This document shows positions 1 through 6,240 of a stretch of DNA of 7,184 nt, piece after piece; within the stretch, counting starts at the first letter, position 1; each line of letters begins with the position of its first letter. A program made the position numbers and the translations under genes. The notes beneath the pieces were generated by a model, which made no database searches, was not told the DNA's origin, and saw nothing but the letters and a program-made list of their open reading frames with translations. The DNA comes from an uncultured Bacilli bacterium (GTDB lineage: Bacteria; Bacillota_I; Bacilli_A; RF39; UBA660), in NCBI GenBank assembly GCA_947589695.1, contig CANQBY010000062.1, forward strand, positions 1-7,184, in the 5' to 3' direction.

Positions 1-979
1 AATAGTTAATACTACCAGCAGTTTCGATACCTACTAATTTACGGACTAAAACATTACTTTTAAGCATGCGTTTCATATTGCTAGATAACACTAAAGTAAT
101 CATCATCGGCAGGCCTTCAGGAACAGCAACAACAATAATAGTGACACTCAAAGTTAAAGCATAAATTAAATGATCGGCCATAACGTGAAAGTTCGTTAAA
201 GTATTAAGGATGGCAGAAAGTTCAAAATTATTTGCCATAACTATCACGGAAAAAAGATAAGAAATAGTAACTAAAACAGCGCCACAGTAACCTATTTTAC
301 TGATAAATTTTGCAAGACCAGTAAGTCTTAATTTTAGGGGAGAAGTTGGAGAACTTTCCGAAACTTCTTTGGCTAAAGCACCATAAATTGTATTATTACC
401 CACACTAGTTGCCAGCATATAAGCATTACCATTATAAATAACGGAACCCCGATATAATTTATTATTATCTTGTAAATTCGAAGGATTTAGAGGAGGATAT
501 TTTTTAGCTTCCTTAGTCTCACCATTTAGACTGGATTCATCAACACTTAACTCCCCTTTTAAAAGGTAACCATCAGCCGGAATTTTATCCCCACTGTTTA
601 GGACAATAACGTCATTTACGACTACTTCGGCGATGGGAATTTCGGTAATTTTGCCATCACGCATTACTTTAACCAAGATTTTAGATGATTCTTCTTGGAG
701 ACGACGAAAAGCAGCTTCACTACCATATTCGGAAATGGTAGAAATAAAAGAAGCTAAAAAAATAGCAATAAGTATACCTAAAGTTTCAAAATAATCAAAG
801 TCTTTAAATAAGAAGACTATTTTAACAATTAGAGCAACAAGTAATATTTTGATAATAGGATCCCCTAAAGATTCAAGTAATAGTTTAAAAAAACTATTTT
901 GTTTAGTATTAGATATTTCATTACTGCCATAAGTTTTACGATTTTTTTCTACTTCGTTTTTTGATAGACCATGATACAT
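1..979 (-). CDS. PMCA-type calcium-transporting P-type ATPase, N-terminal part (runs off the window)
   Basis: This is the first 326 codons of a membrane cation pump that uses ATP to export cations, probably Ca2+, from the cytoplasm. Visible parts in order are a short cytosolic N-terminus, TM1 (about 42-58), TM2 (63-83), the actuator domain (84-225) with SVDESSLNGET around 145-155, TM3 (229-249) and TM4 (272-299) with the cation-site motif VAVPEGLP (284-291). The fragment ends at ETAGSINY, just before the expected DKTGT phosphorylation site, which lies outside the window. The VAVPEGLP context and the stretch after TM4 fit the PMCA/IIB group better than SERCA; calcium as substrate is inferred from family. 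The actuator motif reads NGE instead of the usual TGE. The start ATG at 979 has AAAGGAGG (990-997) 10 nt upstream. It is transcribed divergently from the next gene, and I saw no convincing promoter. Arginine is mostly CGN here, unlike the neighbour. Confidence 0.93.
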   Translation of the reverse strand, partial: MYHGLSKNEVEKNRKTYGSNEISNTKQNSFFKLLLESLGDPIIKILLVALIVKIVFLFKDFDYFETLGILIAIFLASFISTISEYGSEAAFRRLQEESSKILVKVMRDGKITEIPIAEVVVNDVIVLNSGDKIPADGYLLKGELSVDESSLNGETKEAKKYPPLNPSNLQDNNKLYRGSVIYNGNAYMLATSVGNNTIYGALAKEVSESSPTSPLKLRLTGLAKFISKIGYCGAVLVTISYLFSVIVMANNFELSAILNTLTNFHVMADHLIYALTLSVTIIVVAVPEGLPMMITLVLSSNMKRMLKSNVLVRKLVGIETAGSINY

Positions 980-1113
980 TTTTTATTTTCCTCCTTTAAA
1001 ATATATATGTTTTAGGAATAGAAAAAAGAACTTTAAAGACTAAAGGACTAATTTTTGACATTTTAAGATAAACATGGTACAATATACATTGTTTTTTTAA
1101 GGGGGAAATAGGA
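980..1113. other. Divergent intergenic region
   Basis: This 134-bp non-coding stretch separates the leftward ATPase gene from the rightward 503-aa gene. It carries the ATPase ribosome binding site (990-997), the strong rightward promoter (1055-1083) and the rightward ribosome binding site (GGGGG at 1101-1105). The leftward promoter must lie in about 1000-1050. That part is AT-rich with TATATA-like candidates for a -10 box, but no good -35 box at proper spacing. Confidence 0.6.
1055..1083 (+). promoter_or_regulatory. Sigma-A-type promoter of the 503-aa gene
   Basis: A perfect -35 box TTGACA (1055-1060) and a -10 box TACAAT (1078-1083) are separated by 17 bp, and TGG directly before the -10 makes it an extended -10 promoter. 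Transcription should start near 1090, giving a leader of about 24 nt. This is one of the strongest promoters in the window. Confidence 0.87.
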
Positions 1114-2625
1114 ATGAATAATGTAATGTATGAAAAATATTTAATAATTGAAAAATGTTTTTTAATTTTTATTAAGAATCAAAGATTTGATTTAGCTTTA
1201 ATCAAAAATATTTTAGAAGAAAATGATTTAACTTATAAAGGATTTTTAATTTATGCGAAAAAGTTTTATGAAAATTATAAAGATACCGAAATAGTTAGAA
1301 ATATTCAGGCATTATTTTTTAATGAAACTAAAATTGGGTTAATTGATACAAAAAAGTTAAATGATTTAGCTTCTAAATATTATATGTCTTCGAATGGGTT
1401 AAAATTATTTTTAAACAATTATATGATTAATGTTTTAGGGTATGATGAAGAAAAAATAAAAGAATTTAAAAAAAATTTTAAATGTTTTTATGAATTTATA
1501 GAACAAAAAAATAAAAATAATCATATTAATAATGTTTTAAAATATTATGAAAGATTTGCAAGAGAAATAGAAAAAGAGCAACTTAAAAATATTGCATTAG
1601 AAATTTTAGAGGAAGCTTTAGAATTAGATAGTAAAGGCGGGGATGTAAATAATTATTTAAAAAATAGAGGTTTATCTTTAGATGGTTTATACTTTTTAAT
1701 TACTAAATGTTATAGAGGAAATAAAACAGTTTTATCTAAATTAGCTAGATTAGGAAAAAAATATTTTGATTTATATGAAAGTTGTAATTTTGATTTTAGA
1801 TTATTTAACAATAATATTAAAGCTTTACATAAACAATATGCGAGAATTAATATGTGGATAGATTTATATATAAATTATATTTTAGGGATAAGAAAAGAAG
1901 ATATTTTAGGACCAATTAGAAGTCAAAAAAATTTAAAAATTGATGATAAAACTAGAAATTTAGTAGAAATATTAAAAACTAAAGATAAAGAACAAATTAT
2001 TTTATTATTTAATAAATATCAATATTCTTCTTTAGACATTCAAAGATTTGCTTATATTGTAAATTTTAAATTAACAAGAGAAGAACAAAATAAAATTGAT
2101 GATAATTTAAGAAAAAAATATAGTTATTATGTTAGTTATAAAAATAGTCATAAGAAAAAATCAACAGAAAGAAAACCAAATGAAATACCGACTGAAATTA
2201 AAAGTGATGTTAAATTATTATATCAAGATTTAGCAAATAGTATTAGAGAAGGAATAGATGGAAGAAGTTTTGATTTAATAGATTTTTATATGAATTATTC
2301 ACAAATAAATCCTTACTTTAATTTTTATCAATTAGGTTTAAAGTTGGAAGATAATATAATTCTTAAAGCTTTTTTTCAAAAATTTAGAGTAGCTAGTTTT
2401 ATTAATAAAGAAAGTATTATTAATTCTCATATTGAAGTTAATGCTTTAAAAGATGAAGCTGGTATGCCTATTAAAGGGACAGGAAGATATTTAGCTAAAG
2501 AAGAAATTAAAGATATAATAGATTTTATGGAAGAAAATAATGTTCCTTTATTAGATGCTGTATTTAATGTAGCAATTAGAAGATATCAAAATGGAACTTT
2601 ATTTAAAAATACTTTACAAAGATAA
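1114..2625 (+). CDS. 503-aa protein of unknown function with repeated helix-turn-helix-like segments
   Basis: I do not recognise this protein. It is cytosolic by appearance (no signal peptide or membrane segment), predicted mostly helical, and rich in Lys, Asn, Ile and Tyr. A motif of the form hydrophobic-[ST/P]-x-x-[G/D]-hydrophobic, preceded by a helix, recurs at about 32-51 (NDLTYKGF), 82-103 (YYMSSNGL), 178-200 (RGLSLDGL), 296-316 (YQYSSLDI) and 468-491 (NNVPLLDA); a weaker candidate is near 388-411. These resemble degenerate helix-turn-helix units, so DNA or RNA binding is possible but unproven. A Lys/Arg-rich linker (344-354) separates the last part. The start at 1114 is supported by GGGGG 8 nt upstream and a strong promoter. 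A terminator hairpin overlaps its end. All 23 arginines are AGA, unlike the neighbouring ATPase, which suggests different ancestry or weak codon selection. Real gene: confident. Function: unknown. Confidence 0.85.
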   Translation: MNNVMYEKYLIIEKCFLIFIKNQRFDLALIKNILEENDLTYKGFLIYAKKFYENYKDTEIVRNIQALFFNETKIGLIDTKKLNDLASKYYMSSNGLKLFLNNYMINVLGYDEEKIKEFKKNFKCFYEFIEQKNKNNHINNVLKYYERFAREIEKEQLKNIALEILEEALELDSKGGDVNNYLKNRGLSLDGLYFLITKCYRGNKTVLSKLARLGKKYFDLYESCNFDFRLFNNNIKALHKQYARINMWIDLYINYILGIRKEDILGPIRSQKNLKIDDKTRNLVEILKTKDKEQIILLFNKYQYSSLDIQRFAYIVNFKLTREEQNKIDDNLRKKYSYYVSYKNSHKKKSTERKPNEIPTEIKSDVKLLYQDLANSIREGIDGRSFDLIDFYMNYSQINPYFNFYQLGLKLEDNIILKAFFQKFRVASFINKESIINSHIEVNALKDEAGMPIKGTGRYLAKEEIKDIIDFMEENNVPLLDAVFNVAIRRYQNGTLFKNTLQR

Positions 2626-2636
2626 AGTATTTTTTT
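2605..2636 (+). terminator. Intrinsic terminator of the 503-aa gene, overlapping its stop codon
   Basis: The left arm AAAAATACTTTA (2605-2616) pairs with TAAAGTATTTTT (2623-2634) around a 6-nt loop, and a run of seven T spans 2630-2636. The stem is AT-rich, so only moderately stable. The stop codon TAA (2623-2625) is the first codon of the right arm, so the hairpin is partly coding. Confidence 0.65.
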
Positions 2637-2641
2637 AAAAT
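2613..2641 (+). promoter_or_regulatory. Possible promoter of the radical SAM gene, inside the preceding terminator
   Basis: TTTACA (2613-2618) and TAAAAT (2636-2641) have a 17-bp spacer and lie within the terminator hairpin of the upstream gene. Transcription would start near 2647-2649, leaving a leader of about 12 nt with the ribosome binding site at its very 5' end. In such AT-rich sequence this could be chance. Read-through from the upstream gene is the alternative. Confidence 0.4.
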
Positions 2642-2648
2642 AAGAAAT

Positions 2649-2653
2649 GGTGA
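2649..2653 (+). promoter_or_regulatory. GGTGA ribosome binding site that decides the radical SAM start
   Basis: GGTGA matches the 3' part of the Shine-Dalgarno consensus and sits 5 nt before the ATG at 2659. The in-frame ATG at 2647 has no ribosome binding site upstream, and its first bases would themselves run into this one. I therefore use 2659. The same GGTGA element precedes rlmB. Confidence 0.7.
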
Positions 2654-2658
2654 ATATT

Positions 2659-3573
2659 ATGTTTAAATATACTTTAGATAATAAAAGATATCACACTTTA
2701 AATTATTTTTTTCGAAATAAATTTAAGGGTAAAGTTTTTAAAGTTGCCTTAAATGCAGGGTTTAGTTGTCCTAATTTTAAAAATAAACAAGGATGTATTT
2801 TTTGTAAACATGGCAGTGGGAATAATTTAGAAAATATATCTTTAGAGGAACAATTTGAGTTAGTGAAAAAACCTTTAGATAAGAAATGGCCTAAAGCCAA
2901 ATACATAGCTTATTTGCAAGCCAACAGCAATACTTATGCTCCCCTTTTAGTTTTAAAAGAAAAATATGAGAGAGTGTTAAAAATAGATAATGTAATTGGG
3001 CTGGATATTGCAACTAGAAGTGATTGTTTAACTGAAGAAATATTAGATTATTTAGAAGAATTAAATAAAAGAACTTTTTTAATTGTCGAACTGGGTTTAC
3101 AATCGAGTTTTGATAAAACTTTAGAGTTAATTAATCGGGGTCATGATAAAGATAATTTTATATGGGCAGTTCAAGAGCTTAAAAAAAGAGGAATATTTGT
3201 AGGTGTGCATATTATTAATGGCCTCCCCTTTGAGGATAAAGAAATGATGGTCGAAACGGTAAAATTTTTAAATGAACTTAAAATTGATGCCATTAAAATA
3301 CATATGCTTTATATTCCAAAAGAAACTAAAATAGCCGAAATGTATCAAAATAAAGAATTTGATTTATTAACAAAAGAAGAATATATTGATATTGTATGTA
3401 CTCAGTTAGAATACTTAGATTCTAAAGTGGTAGTTATGAGAATAACCGGAGATCCAATAAAAGATGATTATTTAGCTCCAAAGTGGTTAGAAAAGAAATT
3501 CTGCGTATTAAATGATATTGATAAAGAAATGAAAAAAAGAGATATTTATCAAGGAGACAAAGTTAATCCTTAA
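2659..3573 (+). CDS. TIGR01212-family radical SAM protein (YtqA/YhcC-like)
   Basis: This is a 304-aa cytosolic radical SAM enzyme of the family that includes Bacillus YtqA and E. coli YhcC, whose physiological reaction is not firmly established to my knowledge. The N-terminus DNKRYHTLNYFFRNKF is typical. The 4Fe-4S cluster cysteines are C37, C46 and C49 (CPNFKNKQGCIFC, i.e. Cx8Cx2C). Further family signatures are ELGLQSS (144-150), INRGH (158-162), HIINGLP (184-190) and the C-terminal RITGDPIKDDYLAPKW (261-276). Length is normal for the family and the gene looks intact. The start at 2659 is chosen on GGTGA 5 nt upstream; an ATG at 2647 would add four residues. It follows the 503-aa gene by 33 bp and overlaps the convergent sigma factor gene by 11 bp. 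In Bacillus the homologue lies next to the tRNA methyltransferase gene ytqB; no such partner is seen here. Confidence 0.92.
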   Translation: MFKYTLDNKRYHTLNYFFRNKFKGKVFKVALNAGFSCPNFKNKQGCIFCKHGSGNNLENISLEEQFELVKKPLDKKWPKAKYIAYLQANSNTYAPLLVLKEKYERVLKIDNVIGLDIATRSDCLTEEILDYLEELNKRTFLIVELGLQSSFDKTLELINRGHDKDNFIWAVQELKKRGIFVGVHIINGLPFEDKEMMVETVKFLNELKIDAIKIHMLYIPKETKIAEMYQNKEFDLLTKEEYIDIVCTQLEYLDSKVVVMRITGDPIKDDYLAPKWLEKKFCVLNDIDKEMKKRDIYQGDKVNP

Positions 3574-3584
3574 TAATATCTCTT
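3537..3584. terminator. Bidirectional terminator shared by the radical SAM and sigma factor genes
   Basis: Arms AAGAGATATT (3537-3546) and AATATCTCTT (3575-3584) form a 10-bp outer stem, and AAGGA (3551-3555) with TCCTT (3567-3571) forms an inner stem. On the minus strand the hairpin runs into seven T (complement of 3532-3538), a good terminator for the sigma factor operon. On the plus strand the tail TATTTTATG is weaker. Both stop codons (3571-3573 plus, 3563-3565 minus) lie inside the hairpin. Confidence 0.7.
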
Positions 3585-4159
3585 ATTTTATGTTTTACTC
3601 TTTGAATTGTATTATCGACTTGTTTTAGATTTTTATTAGTTAGTTTGGCAATAGTTTGATAATCTAAACCATCAATTAAATAACTAAATACTTCATATTC
3701 AAAGGGGGATAAACTAGCTTTAATACTTTTAATAAGTTCAATAAAATTTTCTTCTTTGGTAAGTTTATTTAAAGGTTCAAAAACATTGTCATCACTTAAG
3801 ATATCCTGGAGGGGAGTATCTTCATAATCATAATCTAAACTGTAGCTATTACTTAAGACTTGAGCTTTTTTACCACTATGGCGTTTGATAATTTTTCTTA
3901 TACGACGATTTATACATAGATAAATAAAAGTACTTAAACTAGCATTTTTATCTTCCATAAAATTACTTAAAGCGTCACTAAAAGCATAGTAAGCTTCTTG
4001 TTCTAGTTCTTTCAAATCAATGTTATAATGTAAAGCTAATTTTTGATACTTTTTTAATAAATTAATAACAATATATTTATATTTATCGTATAGAATATCC
4101 CGAGCAACATCATTATTTTCATGCATTAAAGATAATAATTCAGAATCTGTATAATCCAT
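3563..4159 (-). CDS. sigH: SigH-like RNA polymerase sigma factor
   Basis: This 198-aa sigma-70-family factor directs RNA polymerase to an alternative promoter set. Region 2 spans about 5-93 (core binding and -10 recognition; DLKELEQEAYYAFSDALSNF, then STFIYLCINRRIRKII). Region 4 spans about 148-195, with a helix-turn-helix around YQTIAKLTNKNLKQVDNTIQ for -35 contact. Region 3 is absent. The acidic linker SLDYDYEDTPLQDILSDD (107-124) resembles that of Bacillus SigH. Position directly after rlmB also matches Bacillus, where rlmB, yacP and sigH are consecutive. I therefore call it the SigH orthologue; its regulon here (competence, stationary phase or sporulation) cannot be read from the sequence. 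Its GAGG site overlaps the end of rlmB, whose stop codon is 2 nt from the ATG, so translation is probably coupled. It converges on the radical SAM gene. Confidence 0.85.
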   Translation of the reverse strand: MDYTDSELLSLMHENNDVARDILYDKYKYIVINLLKKYQKLALHYNIDLKELEQEAYYAFSDALSNFMEDKNASLSTFIYLCINRRIRKIIKRHSGKKAQVLSNSYSLDYDYEDTPLQDILSDDNVFEPLNKLTKEENFIELIKSIKASLSPFEYEVFSYLIDGLDYQTIAKLTNKNLKQVDNTIQRVKHKIRDIIKD

Positions 4160-4161
4160 AT

Positions 4162-4839
4162 TTACCTCTTTAACATGCCATAAATTAAGATAGCGGCCGA
4201 AACACTGGCATTTAAACTATTTATTTTACCATACATTGGAATGGATATTATTTCATCACTAATTTTACGAGTTAAAGGACTTACCCCACTTCCTTCGGCG
4301 CCAATTACTAAGACTTTTTTTGAAGCATAATCAATGGTATTATAATCTTTACCATCCATATCGGCAGTATAAACAAAAAAATAATTTTCTTGGAGTTTTT
4401 TTAAAGCATTATTTAGATTACTTACCAAAATAATTTTGATATTATTAATAGCACCGGCACTAATTTTAACAACCGTATCAGTAACACGAATACTACGATC
4501 TTTAGGAATAATAATAGATTTAATCCCGGCACATTCACAAGTTCTGATAATAGCCCCTAAATTATGGGGATCTTCTAAGTGATCTAAACAAACTACAAAA
4601 GTTTCATTTAAACAACTATCTAAGTCATAATATTCATAATCATTAATGTCAATAACTAATCCTTGATGTTTTTCATTAACCATTTTATCTAAGCGAAAAC
4701 TAGGGATTATTTCATAACGAATTTTATTTTCTTTTAAGTATTGTAAAATCTCCGAATCATGAAAATTTTCTTTTAAGTAAACTTTATGAATTTTAGAAAT
4801 AGGCGTTTCTTTTAAAACATTTTTACCACATACAAGCAT
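4162..4839 (-). CDS. rlmB: 23S rRNA (guanosine-2'-O-)-methyltransferase RlmB, TrmH/SpoU family
   Basis: This 225-aa enzyme transfers a methyl group from S-adenosylmethionine to a 23S rRNA guanosine ribose (G2251 in E. coli). Residues 1-75 form the substrate-binding domain (start MLVCGKNVLKE; KHQGLVI at 57-63). The SPOUT knot domain carries motif 1 LDHLEDPHNLGAIIRT (85-100, with N93 and catalytic R99), motif 2 VIGAEGSGVS (178-187) and motif 3 IPMYGKINSLNASVSAA (200-216). All key residues are present. It is slightly shorter than the E. coli protein (about 243 aa). TrmH-type tRNA methylation is a less likely alternative. The ATG at 4839 has GGTGA (complement of 4847-4851) 7 nt upstream and a good promoter just before it. 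It is first gene of an operon with the sigma factor; in Bacillus cysS and mrnC precede rlmB, but here a DUF4143 ATPase cassette does. Confidence 0.92.
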   Translation of the reverse strand: MLVCGKNVLKETPISKIHKVYLKENFHDSEILQYLKENKIRYEIIPSFRLDKMVNEKHQGLVIDINDYEYYDLDSCLNETFVVCLDHLEDPHNLGAIIRTCECAGIKSIIIPKDRSIRVTDTVVKISAGAINNIKIILVSNLNNALKKLQENYFFVYTADMDGKDYNTIDYASKKVLVIGAEGSGVSPLTRKISDEIISIPMYGKINSLNASVSAAILIYGMLKR

Positions 4840-4857
4840 TTTTTAATCACCAAAGTT

Positions 4858-4886
4858 AGTATAACAAAAAAGTAGGAATTTGTAAA
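4858..4886 (-). promoter_or_regulatory. Promoter of the rlmB-sigH operon
   Basis: On the minus strand, -35 TTTACA (complement of 4881-4886), a 17-bp spacer and -10 TATACT (complement of 4858-4863), with TGT before the -10 (extended type). Transcription should start near 4851, so the leader is only about 11-12 nt and begins with the GGTGA ribosome binding site. It starts 6 bp beyond the T-tract of the ATPase terminator. Confidence 0.82.
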
Positions 4887-4892
4887 GAAAAG

Positions 4893-4916
4893 AAAAAAGC
4901 CTTAGGGTTTTAAGGC
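4893..4916 (-). terminator. Intrinsic terminator of the DUF4143 ATPase gene
   Basis: On the minus strand GCCTTA pairs with TAAGGC around loop AAACCC (4899-4916), followed by six T (complement of 4893-4898). The gene's stop codon TAA (4902-4904) is inside the right arm. It separates the ATPase from the rlmB operon. Confidence 0.8.
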
Positions 4917-6182
4917 AGTTATCGGAATAACATAAACGCCATCGGGTCTTTCGTAAGCACAGTTGGTTAGGCCACAGATTACACAAAGAACAGAAGGAAC
5001 TTTACCATTTTCTTTTTTAATTTCTTCTTTGATGGTTAATAAATTCTTGGCAGCTTCATCTATTTTATTAGTACCCAGTTTTATTTCAAAGGCACACCAA
5101 TTACCATCTTCTAATTCAATAATACTATCAATTTCTCTATTTTGATAATCTTGATAATGATAACATTTAGCATTAAAACTATCCGCGTATATTTTTAAAT
5201 CTCTTTCGACTAAAGCTTCAAATAAAAAACCAAATGTCTCTAAATCATTAATTAATTTATTTTCTTCTTTAATATTTAATAAAGCACAAGTAATAGATGG
5301 ATCGGCAAAATGTCTTTTTTCCGATTGTTTTACTCTGATAGAGGAACGAATATTGGGGGAAAAAGGTTCGTCATTATCTAAAAGATATAGTTTACTAAAA
5401 GCATTTAAATAAGCCGCGAGAGTATCAATATCAATATTTTCATTATCTATATCAGATATATCTTTTTTTAAAGTCATATTTGATACGGTTGTACTTTCGT
5501 TTCGAGCAAGGGATTTTAATAATAATTTAACTTTATGTTTATCTCTATTTATACCATCTAATCTTGCTAAATCATCATCAATTATTATTTTGATATATTC
5601 TTCTATAGCGTCACTGGAATCTTTGGGAGAGTAATTAATATTGCCAGGAAAGCCTCCACGAATTATTAAACTAGCAAGTTTTTTTAAATCAACTTCGCCG
5701 GTTAGTTGGGGTTCAAATTTATTATGACATAAATCTTGAAGAGAAATAACACCAGTGGAATCATCTGATTCATATAAACTCATAGTTCTTAAATATATTT
5801 TGCCAAAACGACCAGCACCACTATGGGCTATGCCCTTTCTATTAGGGGTAGATGATCCAGTTAAAATATATTGGCCTTTAAGACCGGTTTTATCTACATC
5901 TATTCGGATTTCATCCCATAAATTGGTGGCTTCTTGCCATTCGTCGATTAATTTGGGTTTTTCTCCTTGTAAAATTAATGATGGGGATATTTTGGCCAGT
6001 TCCACATTATTAGAAAGTTCACCAGTGGTTTTATGAAGTAATATTTCACTATTAGAATGATATCTTCCGGCCCAGGTTTTACCACAATATTTAGGCCCTT
6101 CAATACTAATTGCCCCAAATAATTTTAAATAATGTTCTATTTTATCATCTACTATTCGCTTTTTATAATTATTTATTTTCAT
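4902..6182 (-). CDS. AAA ATPase with C-terminal DUF4143 / PD-(D/E)XK-like domain
   Basis: This 426-aa protein belongs to the AAA_14/DUF4143 ATPase family, which is widespread, often multi-copy and of unclear function. The N-terminal P-loop domain shows Walker A GPKYCGKT (29-36), Walker B KLIDEW (77-82), a sensor-like ILTGSS (106-111) and GRFGKIYLRTMSLYE (124-138). The DUF4143 part (about 200-370) carries FADPSI (292-297), FGFLFEALVERDL (317-329) and a nuclease-like core with D352 (REIDSI) and E366-x-K368 (FEIK), so both ATPase and PD-(D/E)XK residues look intact. Family length is normal. The ATG at 6182 has AAAGGAGA (6191-6198) 8 nt upstream. It is a stand-alone unit with its own promoter and terminator, the promoter overlapping three phased repeats that suggest tight or self regulation. 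Its place beside rlmB-sigH suggests insertion into a conserved neighbourhood. DNA binding or cleavage is inference. Confidence 0.9.
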   Translation of the reverse strand: MKINNYKKRIVDDKIEHYLKLFGAISIEGPKYCGKTWAGRYHSNSEILLHKTTGELSNNVELAKISPSLILQGEKPKLIDEWQEATNLWDEIRIDVDKTGLKGQYILTGSSTPNRKGIAHSGAGRFGKIYLRTMSLYESDDSTGVISLQDLCHNKFEPQLTGEVDLKKLASLIIRGGFPGNINYSPKDSSDAIEEYIKIIIDDDLARLDGINRDKHKVKLLLKSLARNESTTVSNMTLKKDISDIDNENIDIDTLAAYLNAFSKLYLLDNDEPFSPNIRSSIRVKQSEKRHFADPSITCALLNIKEENKLINDLETFGFLFEALVERDLKIYADSFNAKCYHYQDYQNREIDSIIELEDGNWCAFEIKLGTNKIDEAAKNLLTIKEEIKKENGKVPSVLCVICGLTNCAYERPDGVYVIPITALKP

Positions 6183-6211
6183 GGTTTGAATCTCCTTTTA
6201 TATTGTCTATA

Positions 6212-6240
6212 ATTGTATCCTATTCCGTGATTTTTGTCAA
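6212..6240 (-). promoter_or_regulatory. Promoter of the DUF4143 ATPase gene, with a repeat copy in its spacer
   Basis: On the minus strand, a perfect -35 TTGACA (complement of 6235-6240), a 17-bp spacer and -10 TACAAT (complement of 6212-6217). Transcription should start near 6205, giving a leader of about 23 nt. The proximal repeat ATCACGGAAT (6222-6231) lies wholly inside the spacer, where a bound protein would exclude RNA polymerase. Confidence 0.87.

Noticed and set aside
243..251. ATCACGGAA, nine bases of the ten-base repeat motif, inside the ATPase gene
   Set aside because: It is a single copy within conserved coding sequence, explained by codons for S-V-I, with no second copy at 23 bp; probably chance.
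2647..2658. Earlier in-frame ATG for the radical SAM gene
   Set aside because: It has no ribosome binding site; GGTGA is correctly spaced for the ATG at 2659 and the family alignment begins there.
2703..2906. Minus-strand open frame of 67 codons
   Set aside because: It lies antisense inside the well-supported radical SAM gene across its cluster-cysteine region and resembles no protein.
4963..5145. Plus-strand open frame of 60 codons
   Set aside because: It is antisense to the nuclease-like end of the ATPase gene and has no supporting start signal or homology.
5755..6036. Plus-strand open frame of 93 codons
   Set aside because: It is antisense to the ATPase P-loop domain, an effect of codon composition in the real gene.
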